IMG/VR virus record: IMGVR_UViG_3300013131_000243
Span: 1 to 24,260 of that record
Direction: 5' to 3' (one strand)
DNA: 24,260 bases
Origin: a virus
Below the pieces are notes generated by a model. It saw nothing but the letters and a program-made list of their open reading frames with translations, was not told the origin of the DNA and made no database searches. The translations under genes and the position numbers were made by a program. Shown here piece by piece: positions 1-7,308 of this stretch (positions within the stretch are counted from its first letter, which is position 1; every line of letters begins with the position of its first letter).

Positions 1-2084
1 GTCATATCTGCAGGAATAACTGCTTCTCCTGGAGTTAGCATTGCAGGAACAGTATCTTTGTTTCCACTTCCTGGAACTACAACAACACCTTTATTATATT
101 TCTTTGGTGGCATCATCATGCCAGGATTACGTTGTGCAAATTGTTGTAATGCTGCTAGAGCATTACGATATTCATTAGCAAGATTTCTTATAGCCCCTGC
201 TTCAGCATTAAATGTTTGTGTAAGTCTTGCATGTGATTGATCTAGTGAGTGAGCAACTGCAGCAGCCCTTTGTTGCTCTACCGTTAAATAATCTGTTTGT
301 TCTCCAAGAATTTGTGTCTGACCAGTTAATCTTAAATATCCTTGACGTAATACCAGCAATCCTTTAGCACCGTTTGCCAAAGCATTCATCAATAAACCAA
401 ATGTCATAAGGGCTACTGGACCTATTGCACCAATTGCAACTGTTAAAACAACTATTGCTTTTTTTACCCCAGATGAAAGATTATCAAATCTTTCTAATAC
501 TCCACCTACAAATTCTAATATTGGAGTAACTGCTTGAAGAAATGCTTCTCCTACTGGAATTAATGCAAACTTAAGATCTTCTACAGATTTACGGAATTTA
601 ATCATTCCAGAATCAGCGGTCATTCCTAGTTCTGACTCAGCCATTGTTGCTAACTCTTCAGTCGATGCTGTTGCTAAATCAATTACCCTAGATGCCTGAT
701 TCCCATCTTGAATAACGTTTTGAAATAATGTAGACAAACGTGCTAACTGAAACTTGCCAAACAGTTGCTCAATTGCTCTTTGTCTATTTAGGTCTGTCAA
801 ACCATCAAGAGCAGTGGCAAATTCAATAACTGTTTGTTTTACATTTCCTGCATTTTTATTTACAATGGAATCAATATCAATTCCAAAGCCTTTCATCATG
901 TCTCTTGCTTTGTCTGTAGGATTAATAAGAGATGCAAGGCCAGACTTTAATGCGTTAGCGCCTTCAGATGCATTAATACCGCCCTCTTTCATGGCAGTTA
1001 AGAAGAATGCTAAATCTTTTACATCTCCTCCAAGTTGTTTTACAACTGGTGCTGCTTTAGGAATAGCCGTAGTAATGTCATCAAGAGATACAACAGTTTG
1101 GTTCTCTACTGCGTTTAGAAAATTAATTGCCTCTGCTAATTCTTCAGACTGTAACTGAAAAGCATTTTGCAAAGAAATTGTTGTTTCAAGTGCTTTTTGT
1201 TGATCAAGTTGTCCAAGAATTTGAAGCCTTGTTGCCTCTGTTACTTGCCTTTGTAAATCTAAACCTTGAAAACCCGCTGCTGCAGCGTCTGCTGCTAGGC
1301 TAACGGTTTGAGAAACCGCAATACCATATCTAGTAAATGATTGTCCTAAAGCCTCTATATCAGCAAGTGCTTGCTGTCTTTCTGCTTCTGGAGTAAATAA
1401 ATCTCCGTATACCTTTCTAAATTTAATGGCAGCAGTTTCCATATCCATAAATGTTTTTGATGCTGTCATTCCAAGAGTTGCTAGTGGTAAGGTAAAGCCA
1501 ACCATCAACTGACGACCAGCCCACTGTGTATTTTTACCAAAATTTAAAAGATTTGTAGAGCCTTGTTTTACTAGTTGATTAAATAAAGATTGTCTTTGCG
1601 CTGCCATTTGTAACTGAGTTGACATTTTTGACATGTCAAGTTCATTTGGCATAATCGCAATTGCTCGCATTGCCCCGCTTGCATCTCTACCCATCTTAAC
1701 ATACTGAGTTTGAAGACGCTTTACGTTTTGTTCTGCTACTTTATTTATTGTGTCAAATTCAGAACTAAATAACTTACCAAATGTTTTTGTTGATGCACCA
1801 GCAAAGCGGAAGTATTCCCGCATTGAAAACTTATTTTTTTCTAAGGCATCAGTAAAAGACTCTGCTGTTGTTTTAACAGTTCGTAACTCTGCAGAAAAAG
1901 ATCCAATAGCATTTATGCCATTAAGAAAATTCTTCTGCAGATCACGTTGTGCCAGTCCAGCGGTTTCGCTGCTTCTAGCAATTGATGTATGAAATTGTGA
2001 GATCTGACGCTGTAATGCTTTTAGTTGTGCTAATGCATTTGACGTATCAATATTAACGCCAATATTAGCATTAACGTCAGCCAC
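1..2084 (-). CDS. Tail tape measure protein (C-terminus beyond the window)
   Basis: The frame stays open from 2084 to the window edge, giving 694 codons with no stop. The start is GTG at 2082-2084, preceded by GAGGTGAG at a normal distance; the first residues read VADVNANIGVNIDTSNALAQ. The protein sets tail length by acting as a ruler inside the growing tube. The region around residues 175-250 (FRKVYGDLFTPEAERQQALA, then GFQGLDLQRQVTEATRLQ) resembles the TP901-type tape measure core. A strongly hydrophobic stretch lies near residues 537-566 (AIVVLTVAIGAIGPVALMTF), a common feature of these proteins and possibly a membrane-active segment. The last visible residues, VPAMLTPGEAVIPADM, match the GEAVIP-type motif seen in many tape measures. 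It follows the two tail chaperone genes, which is the expected position. The family call is firm; total length is unknown. Confidence 0.93.
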   Translation of the reverse strand, partial: MADVNANIGVNIDTSNALAQLKALQRQISQFHTSIARSSETAGLAQRDLQKNFLNGINAIGSFSAELRTVKTTAESFTDALEKNKFSMREYFRFAGASTKTFGKLFSSEFDTINKVAEQNVKRLQTQYVKMGRDASGAMRAIAIMPNELDMSKMSTQLQMAAQRQSLFNQLVKQGSTNLLNFGKNTQWAGRQLMVGFTLPLATLGMTASKTFMDMETAAIKFRKVYGDLFTPEAERQQALADIEALGQSFTRYGIAVSQTVSLAADAAAAGFQGLDLQRQVTEATRLQILGQLDQQKALETTISLQNAFQLQSEELAEAINFLNAVENQTVVSLDDITTAIPKAAPVVKQLGGDVKDLAFFLTAMKEGGINASEGANALKSGLASLINPTDKARDMMKGFGIDIDSIVNKNAGNVKQTVIEFATALDGLTDLNRQRAIEQLFGKFQLARLSTLFQNVIQDGNQASRVIDLATASTEELATMAESELGMTADSGMIKFRKSVEDLKFALIPVGEAFLQAVTPILEFVGGVLERFDNLSSGVKKAIVVLTVAIGAIGPVALMTFGLLMNALANGAKGLLVLRQGYLRLTGQTQILGEQTDYLTVEQQRAAAVAHSLDQSHARLTQTFNAEAGAIRNLANEYRNALAALQQFAQRNPGMMMPPKKYNKGVVVVPGSGNKDTVPAMLTPGEAVIPADM

Positions 2085-2101
2085 TTCTCACCTCTTTAGT
2101 T

Positions 2102-2416
2102 TTAGTTGCTAAGAACGTCTTCAGCGACAGCAAGTTGTGTACCTGATGCAGCCTCAACAATCTTGTATACGGTTGGCAGATCCAGAATATCCTCAAGTTT
2201 TGAGAGATCAGCCAACTCTGGCTTGTATTGCTGCATTGCAATTGCAACGCATTCCACAAGAAGAGTCATAGACTTCTCGTTATCATCCGCCACCGCTGCA
2301 ACTCCCTCAAACTTCTTCATAAAAGGACGAAGAAGAGAAATTTTTAGAGGGCGAACTGAGATTTTTGTCCCGTCCATAAGCGTGAGTTCTTTAGACTCAT
2401 GCACAGTTGTTGCCAT
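2102..2416 (-). CDS. Tail assembly chaperone, short form
   Basis: A 104-residue acidic protein encoded just before the tape measure gene, with only 17 nt between its stop and the tape measure GTG. By position and composition it is the short tail assembly chaperone, the counterpart of lambda gpG, which coats the tape measure during tail assembly. Nearly the whole protein aligns with the first 95 residues of the upstream neighbour (2472-3185): DGT near residue 15, PLKI, LRxFM, EC, the LDLPTxYKI core and a final ASGTQL-like segment. It has no T-like second domain, and no second frame follows that could be joined by frameshifting. The start is ATG with a strong AGGAGG 6 nt upstream, plus an extended -10 box in the intergenic gap. 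Confidence in the chaperone role is good; the division of labour with its paralogue is inferred. Confidence 0.85.
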   Translation of the reverse strand: MATTVHESKELTLMDGTKISVRPLKISLLRPFMKKFEGVAAVADDNEKSMTLLVECVAIAMQQYKPELADLSKLEDILDLPTVYKIVEAASGTQLAVAEDVLSN

Positions 2417-2442
2417 TATTTCCTCCTATATAGGTTATGTTA

Positions 2443-2451
2443 ATTATAGCA
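2443..2451 (-). promoter_or_regulatory. Extended -10 promoter box before the short tail chaperone
   Basis: On the minus strand the sequence reads TGCTATAAT, a perfect extended -10. It lies 26 nt before the ATG at 2416, and an AGGAGG site sits between them. No good -35 is visible. Confidence 0.5.
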
Positions 2452-2471
2452 CAAAACGCTGTTTTTTTAAA

Positions 2472-3185
2472 TTAAGATTTCATAACAGATGGGTCTCTCA
2501 TATCATCATAATCAAGCCCCATACCTATTCCAAACCCAACTTTTCTAGCATTTTCTCCTTGTAGTGCCAGTATGTCATTACTATCTTTTGCACTACCCTT
2601 GCTAAATACCCTGGCTTTCATGTCTTCCCATTCTTTTTGACCACGCTCAGCGCCAGTAGCCTTGTCTAAATCTACCCCCTGTATTGCAGCCAAAAATTTT
2701 CTTTCCTGATAATCAAGGTCTCTTTTGCTTTCCAATGTTGTTAATAATTCGGGCATTGATAAAGACTTTTCTAATTCTTGATAGTCTTTCCATATGCCCA
2801 ACAAAAATACCTCTGATTCTAATTTTGCCAAATCTAAATCATCCCATGTCTTACCACTATTGGTTGCTTGTTTGGTAACTGTTTCTTCTGATTGTTGATT
2901 TATTTTAATACCCGCTGAAATGTCTAAAATTTTATAGATTGTTGGAAGATCTAAATTATCCTCAATATCTTCAGTTGTTTTTGATATTTGTGGATAATAT
3001 TGTTTCATGCATATCCTTGCACATTCTGTCAATTTTTCAATAGCCTCATCATCACTCTTTGATTGTTTTACATCTTCAAAAGCAATCATAAATTCTCTAA
3101 GGTATTTTATCTTTAATGGAGTTATTTCTAATTCTGTACCGTCAATTAAAAAAATATTTCCACTCTTGTATATTTCTGTAGCCAT
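2472..3185 (-). CDS. Tail assembly chaperone, long form with fused T-like domain
   Basis: A 237-residue protein when started at the ATG at 3185 (MATEIYKSGN). An in-frame ATG lies 24 nt upstream, but it falls in the U-tract of the terminator after the tail tube gene. The 3185 start also aligns exactly with the N-terminus of the short paralogue. Residues 1-95 are the gpG-like domain (IDGTELEITPLKIKYLREFM, LDLPTIYKIL). Residues 96-112 form a polar linker. Residues 113-172 (WDDLDLAKLESEVFLLGIWK, then KSLSMPELLTTLE and LDYQERKFLAAIQGVDLD) are the kind of second domain normally added by a programmed frameshift. Residues 173-237 are an acidic tail. Here both domains are in one continuous frame. No clear Shine-Dalgarno site precedes the ATG; a TAGAAT box lies 7 nt upstream. 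Confidence 0.85.
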   Translation of the reverse strand: MATEIYKSGNIFLIDGTELEITPLKIKYLREFMIAFEDVKQSKSDDEAIEKLTECARICMKQYYPQISKTTEDIEDNLDLPTIYKILDISAGIKINQQSEETVTKQATNSGKTWDDLDLAKLESEVFLLGIWKDYQELEKSLSMPELLTTLESKRDLDYQERKFLAAIQGVDLDKATGAERGQKEWEDMKARVFSKGSAKDSNDILALQGENARKVGFGIGMGLDYDDMRDPSVMKS

Positions 3186-3192
3186 TTTATCT

Positions 3193-3201
3193 ATTCTATC
3201 A
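3193..3201 (-). promoter_or_regulatory. Possible extended -10 box directly before the long tail chaperone
   Basis: The minus strand reads TGATAGAAT followed by 7 nt and the ATG at 3185. It fits the pattern of this window's other promoters, with one change from TATAAT. It lies just past the terminator of the tail tube gene, so it could restart transcription there. Confidence 0.35.
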
Positions 3202-3204
3202 TAC

Positions 3205-3235
3205 AACAAAACCCACCCCGTTTAAGGGATGGGCT
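3205..3235 (-). terminator. Intrinsic terminator after the tail tube gene
   Basis: On the minus strand CCCATCCC pairs with GGGGTGGG (8 bp, one G-U) around the 6-nt loop TTAAAC, followed at once by TTTTGTTG. It lies between the tail tube stop (3260) and the long chaperone start (3185). It probably reduces expression of the chaperones and tape measure relative to the abundant tube protein. Confidence 0.75.
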
Positions 3236-3241
3236 TGTTAT

Positions 3242-3259
3242 TAATCTAAAATTAGATTA
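3242..3259. repeat. AT-rich palindrome next to the tail tube stop codon
   Basis: TAATCTAA and TTAGATTA are perfect inverted arms with a 2-nt spacer. They sit between the tube gene's stop codon and the intrinsic terminator. It may be an added 3' mRNA hairpin or chance AT-rich symmetry. Confidence 0.4.
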
Positions 3260-3895
3260 TTATGATGCTGGAGCCCAAGTACGGTCAATAAGTTTGCCGT
3301 ATGAAGCACTAGTATCTTCAGGAAGAAGACGGAAAGAAACCTCAAACATGGAAGGCTCGTCACGCTTTGCGGATACTGTTACATTCTCAATTGAGAGTGC
3401 ACGGTACGCAGCGTAAACACGCTCTACGTATGCGGAGTCTTCGCAGTCTCCAGTTCCAGGTCCAACAGCAATAATTCCACGCTCAACTGGGCATTCTCCA
3501 ATGTCTCCTGCGGAGAGATTAAGAGTTTGTCCTGCTGAAGTAGACTTTGTTCCTGTTAGGTCGTCGCTTGGAGCAGCAATAGCCAAGAGAAGATTCTCAA
3601 GGGTAGCCTCTGCAAAAGCAGTTGCCATATTTACTTGCATTCCTTGCTTGTATAACTTAGCAACGTCAAGAAGTTGGTCAACCTGTACTTCACCGAAGTC
3701 TGGTTGGAACTGCAATTCAAGACCGTTCATGGTATAACCTACGTTTGTAAAATCTGCATCGTCTGCAAGTGTTTCTCTGTAGGACTCTGAAGATTCAAAC
3801 GCAGGTAGTGTGCCAGAAGTCAATGTTGCATCAGCAACAAAGAAAGCAGCAGCACCAACAATAATGTTGTTTGATGTACCACGTGTATATGCCAT
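3260..3895 (-). CDS. Major tail tube protein
   Basis: A 211-residue protein between the neck genes and the tail chaperones, the standard place for the tail tube subunit of a long-tailed phage. The sequence (MAYTRGTSNNIIVGAAAFFV, then EVQVDQLLDVAKLYKQGMQV and NVTVSAKRDEPSMFEVSFRL) has the alternating beta character and the late 'FEVSFRLLPEDTS' strand typical of tube proteins. The gene has a good Shine-Dalgarno site (AGAGGTGA) before its ATG, an extended -10 box about 59 nt upstream, and a strong terminator downstream, which suits a highly expressed virion component. No tail sheath gene lies next to it, so a non-contractile tail is likely. The call rests on position and general character, not on a catalytic motif. 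Confidence 0.85.
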   Translation of the reverse strand: MAYTRGTSNNIIVGAAAFFVADATLTSGTLPAFESSESYRETLADDADFTNVGYTMNGLELQFQPDFGEVQVDQLLDVAKLYKQGMQVNMATAFAEATLENLLLAIAAPSDDLTGTKSTSAGQTLNLSAGDIGECPVERGIIAVGPGTGDCEDSAYVERVYAAYRALSIENVTVSAKRDEPSMFEVSFRLLPEDTSASYGKLIDRTWAPAS

Positions 3896-3954
3896 ATTTT
3901 CACCTCTATTCTAAATATTTCTATATTAAATTTTTGGCGGGTTTCCTCAAAACA

Positions 3955-3963
3955 ATTATAACA
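3955..3963 (-). promoter_or_regulatory. Extended -10 promoter box for the tail tube gene
   Basis: The minus strand reads TGTTATAAT, just past the stop codon of the preceding gene and 59 nt before the tube protein ATG. The leader carries AGAGGTGA near its end. A separate promoter suits the need for high tube protein levels. Confidence 0.55.
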
Positions 3964-3969
3964 GTGTTT

Positions 3970-4524
3970 TTAGGTGTAAGGGTATCCTGGAGGGTTATTT
4001 GAGTGATAATCGTATTCTACAATGAGTTTATTTGCGTATACCGTTCGTGCTGAGGCCAGTTCAAGTAAATCTCTTGTTTCGTCTGCTTGGTATACCCTGA
4101 TATTATGAAAGAATATGTTGAATGGTAGGGATGCCTGAGACTGTTCAGCACACCAGGCATTTACATCCTGTGCTGCAGCATCTTCACGGTCTAAAGCATC
4201 GCTTATAACTCTATGGGCGTCTGTTATCTTGCTTAGATCTGTGCAATATAAATAATAGACCACCTGCTCTCTTTTACGTCTATAAAAAGCATTAGGTCTA
4301 AATCTAATTAGTCTTTCATACTGAATTAATAGTGGGTCGTCTATTCCTGGAGCCCCTATATAGTTCTTAAATACATCTTCTATATTTGTTGGGGTAGTAG
4401 GAAAAACAGGAACCATTTGTTCAAAACCACTTAAAATATCAAATGTCTTTAATTGTTCAACAACATATTGATTTATAAAGATAGGCGGAAAAGATGTGTC
4501 TGTTATTTTAGATACATAGGTCAT
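3970..4524 (-). CDS. Probable tail terminator / tail completion protein
   Basis: A 184-residue protein in the slot just before the tail tube gene, where siphoviruses usually encode the tail terminator that caps the tube and joins it to the head. The visible sequence (MTYVSKITDTSFPPIFINQY, IRFRPNAFYRRKREQVVYYL, DALDREDAAAQDVNAWCAEQ, LIVEYDYHSNN) shows an alpha/beta pattern with a central basic strand and a conserved-looking VVYYLYCTD segment, compatible with that fold. It starts 4 nt after the stop of the previous gene; the GAGG sequence upstream is a little far (about 12 nt) from the ATG. The function is inferred mainly from gene order. Confidence 0.6.
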   Translation of the reverse strand: MTYVSKITDTSFPPIFINQYVVEQLKTFDILSGFEQMVPVFPTTPTNIEDVFKNYIGAPGIDDPLLIQYERLIRFRPNAFYRRKREQVVYYLYCTDLSKITDAHRVISDALDREDAAAQDVNAWCAEQSQASLPFNIFFHNIRVYQADETRDLLELASARTVYANKLIVEYDYHSNNPPGYPYT

Positions 4525-4528
4525 AATG

Positions 4529-5206
4529 CTATTCTACCTCAATCTTAGCATTGGTAATCCATTTATATCCAGTTGAAATACCTTTTGCTTTACCGTGCCT
4601 TGCACCAGCAGCAAAGTTTTGTTTGAATACCTTTGGTTTTTGGATGTAATCAAATAGACCACTTGCTCTTAAAAATCCCTGAGTAAAATATCTTTGCATA
4701 AATTCATCAAATACTCTTTCAAAAGATCCCTCTACCTCTTCTCCTCCAGGATTTCTAACTGTAATAGGTTTTTTAACAAACACCGTTTGTCCACCTTCAT
4801 AAAATCTTAAAACAGAATTTGCTTTTGGTTTAATTACAACTGGAATACCATCTTCCATTATTTTTGCTTTATTATAAAATGGTGTATTTGTATCTGCTTG
4901 TATTGATCTGGATTGTTTAAAAGTGGAGTTAACAGATAATCCAAGATTGCTGATTGTGTAATCAATGTCAAATAATCTTGCTGCTGGACTTCCTGTTTGA
5001 TACCATTCATATACATGATGCAAAGCGCTACTATTTGCTCTAGCCTCAAGATCTATATATTGACCCAAAGCGCTTATTGTTGCTTTTCCAAGATTATTTA
5101 AAAATACCTTTTTACCACGCTGAGCACCCTCTATAAAGCCAAGAGAATACTGCACAATATTTATAAGTTGCTTTTCAAAACTATTAACTGTAAGAGATGC
5201 CCTCAT
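4529..5206 (-). CDS. Neck / tail-completion protein, HK97 gp10-like position
   Basis: A 225-residue basic protein. The middle (residues about 60-85, SSALHHVYEWYQTGSPAARL) and the later residues GSFERVFDEFMQRYFTQGFL resemble HK97 gp10-type and related neck proteins, which are encoded between the head-tail stopper and the tail terminator. Its ATG overlaps the stop of the upstream gene by one base (TAATG), and TAGGTGA lies just upstream, so translation is probably coupled. It is somewhat longer than common gp10-like proteins of 100-150 residues, with an extra C-terminal segment (FAAGARHGKAKGISTGYKWI). Alternative: another minor head protein. The neck assignment is by position and weak motif resemblance. 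Confidence 0.55.
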   Translation of the reverse strand: MRASLTVNSFEKQLINIVQYSLGFIEGAQRGKKVFLNNLGKATISALGQYIDLEARANSSALHHVYEWYQTGSPAARLFDIDYTISNLGLSVNSTFKQSRSIQADTNTPFYNKAKIMEDGIPVVIKPKANSVLRFYEGGQTVFVKKPITVRNPGGEEVEGSFERVFDEFMQRYFTQGFLRASGLFDYIQKPKVFKQNFAAGARHGKAKGISTGYKWITNAKIEVE

Positions 5207-5655
5207 TAGTCACCTACCGCTTGATTTTCTGTCCTACGCCAGAGCATCTTGTAATATTCTATGCTTCCAAAAGGATTAACAAAAGGTTCAATGGTGCCAA
5301 TTTCATAAATAGTTCCACGACCATTTCTTGGGCCAGCGGTTTCTTTATAAATTAAAGCATCTGCTGCGGTTCTAATATTTGTAACCAAAATATTGCTAAC
5401 AGCATTGTTAGTTCCATCAGAAGATATGCGAAGATCAAACTTAGAGCGAGCAACCAACTTGCCATCATACTGTAAAAATACTTCTGGTTTTAATTCATCA
5501 GTTCCTGCTCCACCTACACTTGTTGCATTACAGGCTACGGTTCTATCAAACACCCATTCCTTGTTTGGCTGACCATATTGATTTTGAGTAATAATAGGAT
5601 AGTAAATATCTGCCTTCATTGGGTATACAAAATCTGTAGTTTCGCAGGCATTCAT
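5206..5655 (-). CDS. Probable head-tail stopper protein
   Basis: A 149-residue protein with mostly beta-type sequence (MKADIYYPIITQNQYGQPNK, LRISSDGTNNAVSNILVTNI, NGRGTIYEIGTIEPFVNPFG). Its size and place, after the adaptor-like gene and before the gp10-like gene, match small beta-barrel stoppers that seal the DNA channel at the neck. The start ATG overlaps the previous stop by one base (TAATG), which points to translation by re-initiation within a neck-gene operon. Two cysteines lie near the N-terminus and at VACNAT, with no evident metal motif. No direct family hallmark was recognised, so the function is a positional inference. Confidence 0.5.
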   Translation of the reverse strand: MNACETTDFVYPMKADIYYPIITQNQYGQPNKEWVFDRTVACNATSVGGAGTDELKPEVFLQYDGKLVARSKFDLRISSDGTNNAVSNILVTNIRTAADALIYKETAGPRNGRGTIYEIGTIEPFVNPFGSIEYYKMLWRRTENQAVGD

Positions 5656-6647
5656 TATAATACCCCAGGCTTACCAAAATTGGTAATATATTTCTCCAAA
5701 ATCTTATCCACTAAAAGATTTCCAGTTCCAAAGAAAGAACCCTTATCCACTTGTATTTTAAATTGATCTGTTGAATAGTTTGTTACATACCTCTTGTGAT
5801 AATCTAATCTACCACATTTAATATCATCAATAAGCATAAGAGTTGCATCTTTAATATCATAAGGTACTACTTTGTATCCCGTCGCCAATTGAAACAGGTA
5901 GTTCCATCCCATAGGAAATGTTACTCCTGGGGCTACGGCAATTGTGTTTGGGCTATCTTCTGAATTATACATATAAATAGAATCGGAGTATGCTAGTGGA
6001 ACCCCTCTTGGGAAACCTGCTTGACGAATATAGGAGTCTGTGATTTGAACCCAGTCTTTAATAATTGCAGTCTTATCTTTTGTTAACAAATAATTCCATT
6101 GTCCATCACCTTGTGCTTGTGGACTATCATCATTATCCCAAACAAGTTCATTATTTTCATATGCCTTAAGAATTAAATAAGTTCTTGACCATAGTGGCAT
6201 AAAGTCGGTATTGTTGCCAATTGTTTCATACCAAGAACGATTATAATAAAATCCGCCAGGAACAATTGAATCAATAATTGCTCTTGCTAGGTTTTCCCAT
6301 TCTGTATATTGAGCCTTTTCTGTAGCGGTAGTGCCAAGAGTATTTGGATCCACATATGGCCTATTTACCTCAAGATTATCTTCTACAACAATGTCGCCCT
6401 CTTCTGCGCTTGTGGAAGCGGTAGTGTAAACTGCATCGTAAATTGTTAAAGAATAAGAATCGTCATAGGTATTAAATAAATCTGGAAGAATGTAGGAGAT
6501 CTGGGAGTCTGCTGAAGATGTTATTGTTTCTTGAACTTCATTAACATTTCTAGTACCCTCATTAATTACTAGGATATAGTCTGTATCTGCTTCTGGCACA
6601 TCATATGTGATAGAAAGGGGATAGGGTGGGAGTCTTAAGATCTGCAT
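5655..6647 (-). CDS. Head-tail connector (adaptor-like) protein with N-terminal beta domain
   Basis: A 330-residue protein. The first 100 residues look like a beta-sandwich (MQILRLPPYPLSITYDVPEA, DDSYSLTIYDAVYTTASTSA). The rest is more helical, with YTEWENLARAIIDSIVPGGF near residue 115 and ATLMLIDDIKCGRLDYHKRY near 275, a helix pair that resembles head-tail adaptor proteins which dock on the portal ring. It follows the SAP-like small gene and precedes the stopper, so it occupies the usual adaptor position, though most adaptors are only 100-150 residues. The extra N-terminal domain is unusual and may be displayed on the neck. The start overlaps the upstream stop (TAATG) and lacks a strong ribosome site of its own. 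Confidence 0.5.
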   Translation of the reverse strand: MQILRLPPYPLSITYDVPEADTDYILVINEGTRNVNEVQETITSSADSQISYILPDLFNTYDDSYSLTIYDAVYTTASTSAEEGDIVVEDNLEVNRPYVDPNTLGTTATEKAQYTEWENLARAIIDSIVPGGFYYNRSWYETIGNNTDFMPLWSRTYLILKAYENNELVWDNDDSPQAQGDGQWNYLLTKDKTAIIKDWVQITDSYIRQAGFPRGVPLAYSDSIYMYNSEDSPNTIAVAPGVTFPMGWNYLFQLATGYKVVPYDIKDATLMLIDDIKCGRLDYHKRYVTNYSTDQFKIQVDKGSFFGTGNLLVDKILEKYITNFGKPGVL

Positions 6648-6997
6648 TATACTTTGCCGTAATGTTTGGCTACTTCTTCAGGCGTTGCTGATCGCACTGC
6701 CTTATGCTTTAGCCACTTTTCGGATACCTCCTTAGTAACAATATTATAACCCCTTTGAAGTTGCCCCACGCCATTCCAATGAAGATTCTTTTCTGAAAAT
6801 ACCGCCACCTTTTCTTGAACGGTACTTGATTTAACTTCCTGATGATCCTCTCTAGGAACAAAAGGTAAAATCGCTTCTAATAAGTCTAATTTTGTAGTTG
6901 CACCAAATGTATCAATATTATTTTTTTTAGCATATGACTTTAACTGTGGTACTGTCTTTTTATTAAATTCTTCTACTACTTCTTTTGTTGTTGCCAT
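6647..6997 (-). CDS. Small protein with SAP/HeH-like helix-extension-helix motif, neck region
   Basis: A 116-residue protein. Residues about 14-43 (TVPQLKSYAKKNNIDTFGAT, then KLDLLEAI) match the helix-extension-helix pattern of SAP or HeH domains, which bind nucleic acid in many proteins and occur in small phage head-region proteins. The C-terminal part (WNGVGQLQRGYNIVTKEVSE, then RSATPEEVAKHYGKV) is a second compact unit often seen in small proteins beside phage connector genes. A GTGGAGGAAA ribosome site and a TGATATAAT box lie directly upstream, so this gene probably heads the neck-gene operon that continues through four coupled genes. Whether it enters the virion or acts in packaging is not visible from sequence. 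Confidence 0.6.
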   Translation of the reverse strand: MATTKEVVEEFNKKTVPQLKSYAKKNNIDTFGATTKLDLLEAILPFVPREDHQEVKSSTVQEKVAVFSEKNLHWNGVGQLQRGYNIVTKEVSEKWLKHKAVRSATPEEVAKHYGKV

Positions 6998-7014
6998 TTT
7001 TTTCCTCCACTGCT

Positions 7015-7023
7015 ATTATATCA
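7015..7023 (-). promoter_or_regulatory. Extended -10 promoter box before the neck operon
   Basis: The minus strand reads TGATATAAT, 17 nt before the ATG at 6997, with GGAGG between them. It sits within 10 nt of the stop of the preceding 70-residue gene. Confidence 0.55.
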
Positions 7024-7029
7024 GAATCC

Positions 7030-7242
7030 CTATCTGTATAAACTTTGTGCTCTTCTTACTCCCGCAGGAGTCCCACTTATAATTACATTTTCACCAAAAT
7101 TAGGTGTTGGTATGCATCCCAATGCATATCTTTCTGTAATAATTCCATTAGGTCCACTAATGATTGTTCCTATACCGCCAACTGCTATAGCGCCGTCACC
7201 ACTGTGTTGATGATTTACTGTTGGTTCTCCTGGATATGACAT
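7030..7242 (-). CDS. 70-residue protein duplicating the capsid protein's N-terminal arm
   Basis: A complete small gene with a good ribosome site (AGGAG, 5 nt spacing) directly downstream of the major capsid gene. Residues 2-50 align without gaps to residues 9-57 of the capsid protein: both have YPGxPTVxHQHxGDGAxAxG near the start and TPNFG about 42 residues later, with 25 of 49 positions identical by hand count. Both then continue with an SGTP or TGTP turn. The small protein ends shortly after, at VRRAQSLYR, without any of the capsid fold. The role is unknown. It could be a minor capsid component, a competitor or regulator of arm contacts, or a decoration protein. A stable hairpin separates it from the capsid gene. 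Confidence 0.8.
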   Translation of the reverse strand: MSYPGEPTVNHQHSGDGAIAVGGIGTIISGPNGIITERYALGCIPTPNFGENVIISGTPAGVRRAQSLYR

Positions 7243-7257
7243 TTGTTCTCCTAATGT

Positions 7258-7292
7258 GATAAAGGAGGACAGTATTACCTGCCCTCCTTATC
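7258..7292 (-). other. Stable hairpin between capsid gene and its N-arm paralogue
   Basis: On the minus strand GATAAGGAGGGCAG pairs with CTGTCCTCCTTTATC around a GTAATA loop. There is one bulged base and one mismatch that becomes a G-U pair only in minus-strand RNA. No U-run follows, so it looks like a 3' stabiliser or processing hairpin for the capsid mRNA more than an intrinsic terminator. Confidence 0.65.
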
Positions 7293-7308
7293 GGTTAGTT
7301 TTTACAAA

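Noticed and set aside
754-1158. Plus-strand open frame of 134 codons.
   Set aside because: It lies entirely opposite the tape measure coding sequence, whose protein is convincing in the other strand.
2102-2472. Programmed frameshift between the tail chaperone genes.
   Set aside because: The T-like domain is in the upstream gene and already in frame. No slippery run with an overlapping T frame follows the short gene.
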